A stretch of DNA of 64,000 nucleotides from Listeria valentina. GTDB taxonomy: Bacteria > Bacillota > Bacilli > Lactobacillales > Listeriaceae. The notes under the pieces are model-generated. The model had not been told where the DNA came from. It made no database searches and was given only the letters and a program-made list of their open reading frames with translations. The number at the start of each line of letters is the position of its first letter. Position 1 is the stretch's first letter. Positions 6,714 through 15,424 of the stretch are shown in pieces. The stretch lies in NCBI RefSeq assembly GCF_011800755.1, contig NZ_JAATJW010000006.1:1-64000 (forward strand). Reading direction: 5' to 3'. Position numbers and translations under genes: made by a program.

Positions 6714-7838
6714 TTGCCAATTATCAAAACAGAAAAAGGATACAAAATTGATATAAGCCTAGGTTACGATCCAATTACTGGAAAACAACGAAGAATAAAG
6801 AAAAAAAATATAAAAACAAAAGCCGAGGCTGAAAATTTAATAGCATATTACAAGAGACTATATTACCAAAGTGCTTTACCAGTAAACCAAAAAACTACTT
6901 TTGAAGAAATTGGTCAAACCTATTTTTCTAGTTATACTGTGAATCACAAACCTACGTACATTAGAACACAAAAGGGATATTACAATCACAGAATCCTACC
7001 ATATTTTAAAAACACATTAATTGCTAAAACTAACAAAAAGGTTTGTATTGAATTTCGAGATTATCTACTAAACGATAATAAAAATCCCCTATCCAACAAT
7101 AGCATTAACAAACATATGATTTTACTTAAAAAAATTTTCGATGTCGCAATAGATGAAAATTTAATTTCAATCAACCCTTGTAATAGCATCAAAAAACTAA
7201 AAGTCGAAAAAGAAAAAATGAAATTTTGGACACCCTTAGAATTCAAACAATTCATTAACTCTCTAAAAGACAACGAATACATTTATAAAGTATTTTATAC
7301 AACTGCATATCTAACAGGAATGCGTTCAGGGGAAATGTTAGCTTTAAAATGGGAAGATATAGATTTTTTACGCAATGAGATACATGTAAATAAAACTTTA
7401 TCACGTGTTAATAAAGAAAATATTATAACATCTCCTAAAAGTAGTACTAGCAATAGATATATTACTATTAATAGCAAATTATCTTCATTACTCCAAGAAT
7501 GGAAAAATTATCAAAGCAACCTTCTTCAATCCTATTTATTAGATAAACATTCAATTTTAGATGCCCACGTTTTCCAATACAACATGGAACTTCCAGCAAG
7601 AGAAAATTTCAGTACCAAAAAGATCCAAAAAATTTGCAAACGAACAAATCTAACACCTATACGTCTACATGACTTCAGACACTCGCACGTTGCTTTGCTT
7701 ATTAATAACAACGAAGATACAGTTACTATAAAAGAACGAATGGGACATGCCAGTATAACTACTACAATTGATACGTATGGGCACCTTTTCCCCAATAAAC
7801 AAAAATCAATGAGTGATAAATTTGACAATATTTTCTAA
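6714..7838 (+). CDS. int: Tyrosine recombinase/integrase of the element
   Basis: A 374-residue integrase of the Tn916/phage type. TTG start with AGGAGG upstream. Residues 1-50 form an arm-type DNA-binding region (G-x-DP-x-TGK-x-RR), 60-155 the SAM-like core-binding domain, and 170-370 the catalytic domain with Arg204 (GMRSGE), His319-x-x-Arg322 (HDFRHSH), His345 (MGHASI) and the nucleophile Tyr355 (DTYGHL). The full catalytic set is present, so the enzyme looks active. It lies beside the 3' end of tRNA-Lys, the expected attachment target, and is much more AT-rich than the chromosome beyond. Confidence 0.94.
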   Translation: MPIIKTEKGYKIDISLGYDPITGKQRRIKKKNIKTKAEAENLIAYYKRLYYQSALPVNQKTTFEEIGQTYFSSYTVNHKPTYIRTQKGYYNHRILPYFKNTLIAKTNKKVCIEFRDYLLNDNKNPLSNNSINKHMILLKKIFDVAIDENLISINPCNSIKKLKVEKEKMKFWTPLEFKQFINSLKDNEYIYKVFYTTAYLTGMRSGEMLALKWEDIDFLRNEIHVNKTLSRVNKENIITSPKSSTSNRYITINSKLSSLLQEWKNYQSNLLQSYLLDKHSILDAHVFQYNMELPARENFSTKKIQKICKRTNLTPIRLHDFRHSHVALLINNNEDTVTIKERMGHASITTTIDTYGHLFPNKQKSMSDKFDNIF

Positions 7839-7865
7839 ACAAGGATTTTTAAGGACTTTCACTAT

Positions 7866-7925
7866 AAAAAAAGACCGCAAGCCTCTTCTTCCAAACGTCC
7901 GAAAACGTCGAAAAAGCTTCGGTCT
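7866..7925 (-). terminator. Terminator downstream of tRNA-Lys
   Basis: Minus-strand AGACCG-AAGC pairs with GCTT-G-CGGTCT (one bulge) around a long loop that has a small inner ACGT/ACGT stem, followed by seven Ts. It would end the tRNA transcript and stop it entering the integrase gene. Confidence 0.5.
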
Positions 7926-7943
7926 CAAGGGTTTGGCACCCAA

Positions 7944-8016
<73 letters not shown>

Positions 8017-8081
8017 GTAAAAAAAAATTGCCAACAGAATAATTCTACCACTTTCTTTATTTTTTGCAAGCATTTTTAATC

Positions 8082-8130
8082 GAAAAAGCCTGAGCCTCTG
8101 GTTTCTTGCCCCCATCAGCTCAAGCTTTTC
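8082..8130 (-). terminator. Terminator after cycA-like gene
   Basis: Minus-strand AAGCTTGAGC pairs with GCTCAGGCTT (one G-U), followed by five Ts, just past the stop at 8136. Confidence 0.75.
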
Positions 8131-8135
8131 ATTTT

Positions 8136-9518
8136 TTATTCGCTTAGTCCTTCGCGTTCGTTTTTATGCTCAATCCGCGATTTGCGAATGTAATAAGCAA
8201 TCAACACGCCAACAAACCATAGCGGCGTAATGAATAGCGCTACACGCGTGTCTTCAGCAAATGCTAGTACAACAAGCACGAATGCCAAGAACACTAAAAC
8301 TACATAATTCGAAATTGGGGCAAGTGGCATTTTGAATTTGCTTTTCTTCGCAAGTTCAGGACGTGTTTTCCGATATTTTAAATGAGCAAGTACGGTAATC
8401 CCCCAAATAAAGATGAAACATACGGTCGATACACTCGTTACAAGTGTAAATACGCCTTCTGGCATGATGTAGTTTAAGACAACTGCGATTAAAATAACGA
8501 TTGACGAGAAAAACAATGCGTTAGATGGTACTTTATGTGAAGTTAGTTTTGTCATTCTTTTTGGCGCGTTTTTCTCTTTCGCAAGCGAGTAAATCATCCG
8601 GCTGGTACTAAACACCGCACTGTTACAAGCCGATGCTGCCGATGTTAAAACTACAAAGTTGATAATTCCCGCTGCTGCTACGATCCCCACCGCCGAGAAT
8701 ACTTGTACGAATGGACTTTTTGCCGGATCAATCGAATTCCATGGATAAATACTCATAATAACAAGTAGTGCCCCAATGTAGAAAATCAAAATCCGAATGG
8801 GAATGTTGTTGATCGCTCTTGGAATAACGTGTTCCGGATCTTCAGTTTCGCCCGCCGTTAAGCCAACTAGCTCAATACCCACAAAGGCAAATACAACCAT
8901 TTGGAAGGATAAAATAAAACCATTAGCTCCGTTCGGGAACCAACCCCCGTGACTCCATAAATTAGTGAACGTTGATGCTCCCGCATCTGTTGAGAAGCCT
9001 TTGATAATCATGAATATCCCAATTACGATAAGCGCTAAAATCGCAATGATTTTGATGAGCGCAAACCAGAATTCCATTTCACCAAATAATTTTACAGTTG
9101 CTAGGTTCATTACAAGCAAGAGAACTAGAGCAATTAGCCCTGGCACCCACTGTGCGACATTTGGGAACCAAAATTGTGTGTAAAGCCCTACTGCTGTCAA
9201 ATCGGCCATCGCAATTGAAATCCAACAGAACCAATAAGTCCAGCCAGTTACAAATGCTGCCGCGTTTCCAAAATAGTCTTGCACAAAGTCTACAAATGAA
9301 TGGTAATTTAAGTTTGAGAGCAAAATTTCACCCAGTGCCCGCATGATTAAGAAACAAATCGCTCCCGTAATCATATAAGCAAGTAAAATAGATGGACCAG
9401 CTAAATGAATGGATTTTCCTGAACCAAGGAATAATCCTGTACCAATTGCTCCCCCAATAGCAATCAGCTGAACGTGCCGGTTTTTTAAACCACGTGATAA
9501 TTCTTGTTTCTGTTCCAT
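8136..9518 (-). CDS. cycA: APC-family amino-acid permease, D-serine/D-alanine/glycine type
   Basis: A 460-residue cytoplasmic-membrane importer with about 12 membrane segments. The first segment has the APC motif IGGAIGTGLFLGSGK, and long blocks (FTGWTYWFCW-like, LATVKLFGEMEFWFALIKI, VFAFVGIELVGLTAGETEDPE, INFVVLTSAASACNS, TRVALFITPLWF) match E. coli CycA closely, so transport of D-Ala, D-Ser and Gly by proton symport is likely. Start ATG at 9518 is preferred over 9536, which overlaps its GGGGGA binding site. It is monocistronic with its own terminator. A perfect CcpA site at 9682-9695 suggests carbon-source control. Confidence 0.85.
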   Translation of the reverse strand: MEQKQELSRGLKNRHVQLIAIGGAIGTGLFLGSGKSIHLAGPSILLAYMITGAICFLIMRALGEILLSNLNYHSFVDFVQDYFGNAAAFVTGWTYWFCWISIAMADLTAVGLYTQFWFPNVAQWVPGLIALVLLLVMNLATVKLFGEMEFWFALIKIIAILALIVIGIFMIIKGFSTDAGASTFTNLWSHGGWFPNGANGFILSFQMVVFAFVGIELVGLTAGETEDPEHVIPRAINNIPIRILIFYIGALLVIMSIYPWNSIDPAKSPFVQVFSAVGIVAAAGIINFVVLTSAASACNSAVFSTSRMIYSLAKEKNAPKRMTKLTSHKVPSNALFFSSIVILIAVVLNYIMPEGVFTLVTSVSTVCFIFIWGITVLAHLKYRKTRPELAKKSKFKMPLAPISNYVVLVFLAFVLVVLAFAEDTRVALFITPLWFVGVLIAYYIRKSRIEHKNEREGLSE

Positions 9519-9618
9519 TATGTACTTCCCCCTCATTATTCTTGGGTCTTGCTTAAACTTTTCACTGCCTTACCAATTTTAAAAAAGCTTTGTCAAAACA
9601 GTTTTTTTCTCTAATTTT

Positions 9619-9646
9619 ATCATAGCTTAAAATAGAGATTTTGCAA
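9619..9646 (-). promoter_or_regulatory. Promoter of cycA-like gene
   Basis: TTGCAA (9641-9646) and TATGAT (9619-9624) on the minus strand with a 16-bp spacer, about 100 bp before the start codon. Confidence 0.5.
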
Positions 9647-9681
9647 AATATCAAGAATGTAGTAAATTTCTCTTTTCACAA

Positions 9682-9695
9682 TGTAAGCGCTGTCA
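9682..9695 (-). promoter_or_regulatory. cre site (CcpA operator) upstream of cycA-like gene
   Basis: TGTAAGCGCTGTCA fits the 14-base cre consensus TGWNANCGNTNNCA at every position. It lies about 36 bp upstream of the predicted -35 box, a position where CcpA may activate or repress. Confidence 0.6.
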
Positions 9696-9829
9696 ATATA
9701 GAAATTTTACCACCTCTATTCCTTTAATGCAATAAAAACACTTCCATTTTTTTCGTTTTTTCCCATTTTAACATGACAAAATAACTATTTATTCAGGTTT
9801 TAACAGTTAAATTTACAATTTAATTTCAA

Positions 9830-9865
9830 CAATCTATCCACACTCTCTCGAGCATGGATAGATTG
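9830..9865. repeat. Inverted repeat in purA-cycA intergenic region
   Basis: CAATCTATCCA and TGGATAGATTG are perfect 11-bp arms around a 14-base centre. There is no T-run on either side, so it is not a normal terminator. A second palindrome, AATTATTTC-CCGA-GAAATAATT, lies at 9903-9924. Apart from these, the cre site and promoter, 9537-9963 looks empty. Confidence 0.5.
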
Positions 9866-9963
9866 TGAAATTTTTAATTAGTAAAGAGCGTGCCTACTTC
9901 CTAATTATTTCCCGAGAAATAATTAACTTCAAATACAATTAGATAGACCAATTTTTATTGAAC

Positions 9964-9993
9964 AAAAAAGCGCCCGCAAATTGTTGCGGACGC
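9964..9993 (-). terminator. purA terminator
   Basis: Minus-strand GCGTCCGCAA/TTGCGGGCGC stem with a 4-base loop followed by six Ts, directly after the purA stop. Confidence 0.85.
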
Positions 9994-10006
9994 ATCTCTT
10001 CAAAAA

Positions 10007-11299
10007 TCAAGCAAGACGCCACACGCTTTTTACGACATGTGTTTGGTTTCGATCCGGACCAACGGAAAACATCGAAATTTGCACGCCAGTAAGTTGCGCG
10101 ATTCGTTCCATATAATGACGAGCGTTAGCAGGAAGCTCATCTAATGATTTTACACCTGTGATATCTTCTGTCCAACCTGGTAATTCTTCATACACAGGCT
10201 CACAACGAGCAAGATCTTTCAAGCTTGCTGGAAATTCAGTAATCGTCTTTCCATCAAGTTTGTATGCCACACAAATTTTAAGCGTTTCAATCCCAGTTAA
10301 AACGTCAAGCAAAGTGAGTGACAAATCGGTTAATCCGCTCACACGACGAGCATGGCGCACAACAACACTGTCAAACCATCCCACACGACGAGCACGTCCA
10401 GTTGTTGTTCCGTATTCATGACCCACTTCACGAATTCGTTCACCTGTTTCATCAAATAGTTCTGTCGGGAATGGACCATCACCTACACGAGAAGTATAAG
10501 CTTTCGCTACTCCAACAACATGGTTGATTTTCGATGGACCTACGCCACTTCCGATCGTTACTCCCCCAGCAATCGGATTGCTTGAAGTAACAAACGGATA
10601 AGTTCCTTGGTCAATATCTAGCATAACGCCTTGCGCGCCTTCAAATAAAACCCGCTTTCCTTCATCTAGCGCATCATTTAAAACAACAGACGTATCGCAA
10701 ACATATTCTTTGAACTGCTGACCATATTCGTAGTACTCATCCAAAATTTCTTCTAGCGAAAAACCATCCAGTTCATAAAAACGTTCCAACAGCCGATTTT
10801 TCTCTTTCAAGTTTTGCTCTAATTTTTCTTTAAACGTTTCTTTATCCAGTAAGTCAATCACACGAATCCCAACACGAGCCGCCTTATCCATGTAAGCCGG
10901 GCCAATGCCTTTTTTCGTTGTACCGATTTTATTTGCACCTTTTCGCTCTTCGTCCGCTTCATCAATCCGAATGTGGTAAGGCAGGATCAAATGTGCACGG
11001 TTCGAAATTCGCAAATTCCGAGTATCAATTCCTTTATCATGTAAATACTTCAATTCCGTAACGAGCGCCTTTGGATCAACGACCATCCCGTTTCCGATTA
11101 CACTGATCTTATCCTTATAGAAGATCCCCGACGGAATCAAGTGAAGTTTATACGTTTCACCATCAAATTTAATCGTGTGACCCGCATTATTCCCACCTTG
11201 ATAACGTGCAATTGCTTCCGCGTTCTCCGACAAGAAATCCGTAATCTTACCTTTTCCTTCATCGCCCCATTGTGTTCCGACAACAACAACTGAAGACAT
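10007..11299 (-). CDS. purA: Adenylosuccinate synthetase
   Basis: A 430-residue enzyme, the family's usual length, joining aspartate to IMP with GTP in AMP synthesis. The N-terminal P-loop GDEGKGK is at residues 13-19, followed by [24 protein letters not shown] near residue 225 and [12 protein letters not shown] near 300 are signature segments. ATG with a GAGGTG-type site. It has its own terminator and a PurBox pair upstream, so PurR control by adenine and PRPP status is likely. In Listeria it usually follows dnaB directly; here six genes (usp, hssRS, hrtBA) lie between or beside them on the same strand. Confidence 0.97.
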   Translation of the reverse strand: MSSVVVVGTQWGDEGKGKITDFLSENAEAIARYQGGNNAGHTIKFDGETYKLHLIPSGIFYKDKISVIGNGMVVDPKALVTELKYLHDKGIDTRNLRISNRAHLILPYHIRIDEADEERKGANKIGTTKKGIGPAYMDKAARVGIRVIDLLDKETFKEKLEQNLKEKNRLLERFYELDGFSLEEILDEYYEYGQQFKEYVCDTSVVLNDALDEGKRVLFEGAQGVMLDIDQGTYPFVTSSNPIAGGVTIGSGVGPSKINHVVGVAKAYTSRVGDGPFPTELFDETGERIREVGHEYGTTTGRARRVGWFDSVVVRHARRVSGLTDLSLTLLDVLTGIETLKICVAYKLDGKTITEFPASLKDLARCEPVYEELPGWTEDITGVKSLDELPANARHYMERIAQLTGVQISMFSVGPDRNQTHVVKSVWRLA

Positions 11300-11392
11300 G
11301 CAAACACCTCTTTTAATAATTTAAGCCCGCCAAAGCAAGCTCCGTATTTCCATTCTCCATTGTACCGTCTCCCCTGCCATTCGTCAATCAAT

Positions 11393-11436
11393 ATCACGAA
11401 CGATTTTTTAGGTAAGAAACCTAATGTTCGCATTTT
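11393..11436 (-). promoter_or_regulatory. Paired PurBoxes (PurR operator) for purA
   Basis: Two inverted CGAAC cores: ATCACGAACGATT on the + strand (CGAA at 11397-11400) and AAAATGCGAACATTAG on the minus strand (TTCG on + at 11427-11430). Both resemble the Bacillus PurBox AWWWCCGAACWWT and their spacing fits the tandem inverted arrangement PurR needs. Confidence 0.6.
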
Positions 11437-11451
11437 AAAATTTTGATTCCC

Positions 11452-12132
11452 TTAGCGCGCTTCCGTAAGCCTTCCATCTTCAATCCGAACAACGCGGTCG
11501 CATAAATCGAGAACCCGCTCATCATGTGTGACCATAACAGCCGCCTTATTTTCGCGTTTGACTTCCCTAGCGATCATCTCGACCACTTTCCGACCACGCT
11601 CCGAATCAAGACTTGCCGTCGGTTCATCCGCCAAAATCACTTCCGGATCATTCATCAGCGCACGCGCAATCGCTACGCGTTGCCGCTCGCCGCCAGAAAG
11701 CCGATCCGGATACTGATTTTCCCGGTGTGTAAGCCCAAGCTCCGCTAGCAAACTTAGCGCACGAGCCTTCCCAGCTTTACGCTCACCATTCAAAACTGGA
11801 ATCACAAGTAGCTGATCTAGAACCGTCAAGTAAGGAACCAAGTTTGCGCCTTGAAAAATAAAACCAATTTCCTCAAGCCTCGTTTGGGTCAATTTTTTCT
11901 TGGACAAATTTGTGACTTCCTTAGTATCAACGAACACTTGCCCCGAGCTTGGCGTAAGGAGCGCTCCGGCGATTGAAAGAAACGTACTTTTTCCCGATCC
12001 AGAAGGACCTACAATCGCCACAAACTCGCCTTGTCGAACATCCAAATTCACATCTCGCAACACTTCGATCGTCGTTTCACCATCATGATAAAATTTCGTT
12101 ACATCTTTAAAACTTAATTTAGTCGTTTGCAT
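11452..12132 (-). CDS. hrtA: Haem efflux ABC transporter ATPase HrtA
   Basis: A 226-residue ABC ATPase of the MacB/LolD group: Walker A GPSGSGKST near residue 40, Q-loop, signature LSGGERQR near 140, Walker B VILADEP and the H-loop VTHDE. The start is ATG at 12132, with GGGAGGGC upstream inside the end of hrtB; the open frame reaches back to 12177 without a binding site. Together with HrtB, which it follows without a gap, it forms the HrtAB pump that relieves haem toxicity at the membrane. The name rests on HrtB and HssRS next to it, since the ATPase alone is less specific. Confidence 0.88.
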   Translation of the reverse strand: MQTTKLSFKDVTKFYHDGETTIEVLRDVNLDVRQGEFVAIVGPSGSGKSTFLSIAGALLTPSSGQVFVDTKEVTNLSKKKLTQTRLEEIGFIFQGANLVPYLTVLDQLLVIPVLNGERKAGKARALSLLAELGLTHRENQYPDRLSGGERQRVAIARALMNDPEVILADEPTASLDSERGRKVVEMIAREVKRENKAAVMVTHDERVLDLCDRVVRIEDGRLTEAR

Positions 12133-12133
12133 A

Positions 12134-13210
12134 TCAGTTTGCCCTCCCAATCGCTTCAAGCGCGTCGACACGAACAACGCGGCTGAGTGATAATATCGAA
12201 CCTAGCACAGCCATTAAAATGAACAGCCCCGAGCACAGTAGTGCCGTAAGCGGACTTAAATTGAATGGCATGCTATCTGGAAGTGCAAGCGCCATTAAGA
12301 ACGTAAGCGCGTTACTGATTACTAAACTGACAAAAGCTAGGAAAACAACTTGAAAAACGATACTACGTGCTAAATAGCTAGTTTTTGCGCCAACCGCTTT
12401 CAAGATGCCCAACTGATTCATTTTTTGAATCGTAATAACATAGAAAAAAGCAGCCAAGACGAACGCGGCAATCACAAATAGAAAGGCAATCATCATGAGA
12501 AGCGAACCTTGCTCCTCTGAATAGCCAGGGATATTTTCAAGCACTTCCTTTGAACTCGCATAAACAAGCCCGCTTTGCGCAAAATCTTCTCCTGAATCAT
12601 TTTGAAGCGCAACCGCATTATATGAACTAGCTCCACGTTGTTGCAACTTCTTAAAACTATCAAAACTTGTATAAAGAACAGGCGTATGACTATATGTGGC
12701 TTTTTTCGCAAAACCAATGATCTCAAAAACGGATCCGCTCATCTGGTCTTTCACCTTGTCACCAAGTTTGTAGCCGCTCTCCTTCAGTTTCTCGTCCGCA
12801 ATCACACTATTTTTCTTGCTCCCCGAAAGTGATTCCCCAGAAACCTGTTCTGGTACCAAGAAACGGCTAGGATCGATTCCAAAAAAAGTGACATCTGTTT
12901 TTTTCGCTGCGCTCGGCTTTGTGACCGTTGTCATCTGAACACCAAGCGCCGTCGCATCTTTCCCAAACTTTTCTTCCGCTCGTTGGACCTTTTCTTCCGA
13001 AAGACTCGAACGCGTCAAACGATTATCCGAATCCTTCTCCACCAAAAATCCCGTCGCCTTACTCGATTCAATCGCGGAACCATTGTCGCTCGCAAGTCCA
13101 TTTGCAAGCCCCGTCACAAATAACACAAGCCAAGCGATCAAAACCATGATCAAAACGACTAGCGAAAATTTTAATTTTGCATGTTTCAATTCCTTCAATG
13201 CTAAAAACAT
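12134..13210 (-). CDS. hrtB: Haem efflux permease HrtB
   Basis: A 358-residue permease with one N-terminal membrane segment (residues 15-40), a roughly 200-residue extracytoplasmic domain and three C-terminal segments of the FtsX type. The C-terminal half is clearly HrtB-like: AAFFYVITIQKMNQLGILKA, then SMPFNLSP and VDALEAIG, matching S. aureus HrtB. Start ATG at 13210 has AAAGGAG seven bases upstream; a GTG at 13219 overlaps it. An HssR-type direct repeat lies 42 bp upstream. It transports haem or haem-damaged membrane compounds out with HrtA. Confidence 0.9.
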   Translation of the reverse strand: MFLALKELKHAKLKFSLVVLIMVLIAWLVLFVTGLANGLASDNGSAIESSKATGFLVEKDSDNRLTRSSLSEEKVQRAEEKFGKDATALGVQMTTVTKPSAAKKTDVTFFGIDPSRFLVPEQVSGESLSGSKKNSVIADEKLKESGYKLGDKVKDQMSGSVFEIIGFAKKATYSHTPVLYTSFDSFKKLQQRGASSYNAVALQNDSGEDFAQSGLVYASSKEVLENIPGYSEEQGSLLMMIAFLFVIAAFVLAAFFYVITIQKMNQLGILKAVGAKTSYLARSIVFQVVFLAFVSLVISNALTFLMALALPDSMPFNLSPLTALLCSGLFILMAVLGSILSLSRVVRVDALEAIGRAN

Positions 13211-13251
13211 TCCGTTCACTCCTTTACCTTACCCTCTTACTGTAAGATGCC

Positions 13252-13271
13252 AGTGTGAACGGAATGTGAAC
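13252..13271 (-). promoter_or_regulatory. HssR-binding direct repeat upstream of hrtBA
   Basis: Read on the minus strand, GTTCACATT CC GTTCACACT, which matches the S. aureus HssR box GTTCATATT-N2-GTTCATATT at 8 of 9 and 7 of 9 positions with the same two-base gap. It lies between hssS and hrtB, 42 bp from the hrtB start, replacing a normal -35 box. Confidence 0.82.
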
Positions 13272-13277
13272 TTCCGA

Positions 13278-14666
13278 TTACAAATTTGCCTTTTTGAGCC
13301 GAACGCTAAATTCCGTTCCAAGCCCCGCTTCACTTCGAACCGAAATCGACCCGCTAGAAAGCTTGATGATCTTTTCGACAATAGATAAGCCTAAGCCGCT
13401 TGATTCCCCGCTCCGCAAGCGAGATTCATCTCCCCGGTAAAACCGCTCAAAGATTTTTCCAAGTTTTTCATCCGGGATGGGCGCCCCGGAATTTCGAACG
13501 CGAATTTCGACCCAATCTTCCTGCTCTCTGCTTGAAATTTCAATCGAACCCTGTTCCGGCGTATATTTCACCGCATTCGAAAGCAAGTTTTGCCAAATTT
13601 GTTCGATCAATTCCGCATCCCCTTGCACCATAGCGTCTGACAAGTCTATCGTCACGCTAAGCTCCTTCTCCTGAATTTTCCACTCGAACATCCGGATGGT
13701 CTTTCGAATCGCTGGAGCCAGTTCCACCGTTTCTTGCCCAATATTTCCGGTTTCCTTATCCAAAAATGCCAGCAAAAGCAATTGCTTCGTGAGCCTTGAA
13801 AGTCTGGCCGTTTCCTGCGACAACAGCGCCAAATAAGATTTCCGCTCTTCTTCCGAGAGTTCATCCTGAGCGAGAAGCTCCGCGAAGCCATGCATCGAAG
13901 TAAGCGGCGACTGCAATTCATGGGAGACATTCGCCACAAACTCCTGGCGCGCCGCATCGACAGCCGCGAGCTCATCCGTCATTTTCGTTAAAGAAGCGCC
14001 AAGCTGCCCGATCTCATCTTTACGCTTCGTATCAAGTTTCACATCAAAATCCCCCGCCGCAATTTTTTCCGTCGCCTTCGTCAGCTTGCGAATCGGCCGC
14101 GCGACCATCCGCGTACTAATAAAGACCAAAATAATACTTATCAGCGCCGTGAGCACCAAAATCAGCGCAAAGAAAAACCGCAACTCGCCAAATTGCGCTT
14201 CTTGATCCGGTCGCACAAACAGCGCTTTTTGACCATCCGGTGTTTTAATCGGAACACCGATCGAATTTTTAAGCTGATTATCAAAAAAGCCCGTCACAAA
14301 TAAGCCGCCATCAAATTGATCAATCCCGTGGTACGTTTTTCCCGCCAAAACTTGCTTGATAATGGATTGATCCAGTTTTTTCACTCGAAAATCCCCGCCA
14401 AAATAGTCCTGCTCCGCTTTCCCGTCCGTTAACAGCAGCTGATAGCCCATATCACCCATTTGATTCAAATAGCGTTCCAAATCAAGCTCCTCATTCTCCT
14501 GATAAAACGCCGCTACCCGCAGAGCGACTTGCGTAACCTTCGCATCATTAACCGGTTTAAGCTTCCACTGATAATAAACATTTGCGAACAAGAAACCGAG
14601 GAAGCTGCTTATAAACATCACTGCAAGCGTGGCTGCAACGAACTTGCCGTAAATCGACCTTGTCAT
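13278..14666 (-). CDS. hssS: Haem sensor histidine kinase HssS
   Basis: A 462-residue membrane kinase: membrane segment at residues 8-30, an extracytoplasmic domain of about 130 residues, a second segment near 165-187, HAMP (RPIRKLTKATEKIAAGDF), the phospho-acceptor His in FVANVSHELQSPLTS, and an ATP domain with N box NLLSNAVKYTP and G box GLGLSI. NVYYQWKLKPVNDAK, LFVTGFFDN and ALFVRPD match S. aureus HssS, which senses haem stress. It overlaps hssR by four bases and is followed after 67 bp by hrtB, its target. Confidence 0.9.
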   Translation of the reverse strand: MTRSIYGKFVAATLAVMFISSFLGFLFANVYYQWKLKPVNDAKVTQVALRVAAFYQENEELDLERYLNQMGDMGYQLLLTDGKAEQDYFGGDFRVKKLDQSIIKQVLAGKTYHGIDQFDGGLFVTGFFDNQLKNSIGVPIKTPDGQKALFVRPDQEAQFGELRFFFALILVLTALISIILVFISTRMVARPIRKLTKATEKIAAGDFDVKLDTKRKDEIGQLGASLTKMTDELAAVDAARQEFVANVSHELQSPLTSMHGFAELLAQDELSEEERKSYLALLSQETARLSRLTKQLLLLAFLDKETGNIGQETVELAPAIRKTIRMFEWKIQEKELSVTIDLSDAMVQGDAELIEQIWQNLLSNAVKYTPEQGSIEISSREQEDWVEIRVRNSGAPIPDEKLGKIFERFYRGDESRLRSGESSGLGLSIVEKIIKLSSGSISVRSEAGLGTEFSVRLKKANL

Positions 14667-15334
14667 TTCAGTTCCTCCAATTTATATCCCAAACCGCGCA
14701 CTGTCGTAATCAAAATGCCGCTTTCCGGCTTAAAATGGTCACGCAACCGCTTAATATGTACATCCACCGTGCGGTCGACCCCATCATAATCCTTGCCCCA
14801 AATTTGCTCGATCAGTTCCTCGCGCGTAAAAATACGTTCCGGGAAACTGGCAAGTTGATAAAGCAGCTCGAATTCCTTTACCGGAAGTAGCCACTCTTTC
14901 TGCCCAGCTTTCACCGCATAACTTCCCTTATCAATCATTAAATTACCCACTTGGATCGTTTTTGCACTTGCCTTCTGAAAGCGCCGCAACAACGCGCGAA
15001 TCCGGTAAATCAATTCTTCCGGTTCAAACGGCTTCGTCAAATAATCATCCGTCCCCGCTTCAAAACCTTTCTCTTTATCCAACAATTGATTTTTAGCCGT
15101 CAACATAATGATCGGAATATCATAAAACGCGCGGATGTGCTTCGTTACCAAATAGCCATCTCGTTTTGGCATCATCAGATCGACGATCGCAAGCTCAGCT
15201 GAATTCACTTCAAGCAAATCTAACGCTTCATCTCCATCACTTGCCAAGATTGGCTCAAATCCTTCAGCGCGCACATAATGCCCCACAAGCTTCCGAATCG
15301 CCTCATCATCATCCGCAATTAATACTTTGACCAT
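14663..15334 (-). CDS. hssR: Haem response regulator HssR (OmpR family)
   Basis: A 223-residue response regulator with receiver domain (acidic pocket DDD at 8-10, phospho-Asp52 in VDLMMPKRDG, Lys in TKPFEPEEL) and a winged-helix effector domain (residues 125-223, GVDRTVDVHIKRLRDHF). It resembles S. aureus HssR across the whole length. The stop overlaps the hssS start (ATGA), so the pair is translationally coupled. It should bind the direct repeat at 13252-13271 to switch on hrtBA. Confidence 0.9.
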   Translation of the reverse strand: MVKVLIADDDEAIRKLVGHYVRAEGFEPILASDGDEALDLLEVNSAELAIVDLMMPKRDGYLVTKHIRAFYDIPIIMLTAKNQLLDKEKGFEAGTDDYLTKPFEPEELIYRIRALLRRFQKASAKTIQVGNLMIDKGSYAVKAGQKEWLLPVKEFELLYQLASFPERIFTREELIEQIWGKDYDGVDRTVDVHIKRLRDHFKPESGILITTVRGLGYKLEELK

Positions 15335-15383
15335 CTAAGCCATACGCCCCTTTCTTGCCTATATCTCTCCTCATTATAAACGA

Positions 15384-15417
15384 AAAAGACAAGAAAGCTC
15401 GAGAACTCTTGTCTTTT
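15384..15417 (-). terminator. Terminator after universal stress gene
   Basis: Minus-strand AAAAGACAAGA pairs with TCTTGTCTTTT and runs into Ts, 8 bp after the usp stop; it separates usp from hssR. Confidence 0.75.
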
Positions 15418-15424
15418 CCTCCCA

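Larger units (their letters stand above)
1..7943. mobile_element. Integrative (probably conjugative) element, right part, inserted at tRNA-Lys
   Basis: The stretch from the window start to the 3' end of tRNA-Lys has the layout of a Tn916/ICEBs1-type element. A tyrosine integrase lies about 105 bp from the tRNA 3' end, preceded by an ImmA-type protease and a Xre repressor; divergent from these is a minus-strand module with small regulators, small proteins of unknown function, two DUF961 proteins and a ConQ/Orf21-type ATPase. The int-immA-xre block is far more AT-rich than the transfer block, which suggests mosaic origin. Relaxase, oriT and mating-pore genes are not in view, so it could be a mobilisable element rather than a self-transferring one. 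The left end and the second attachment repeat lie outside the window, so the exact core site cannot be set. Confidence 0.82.
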
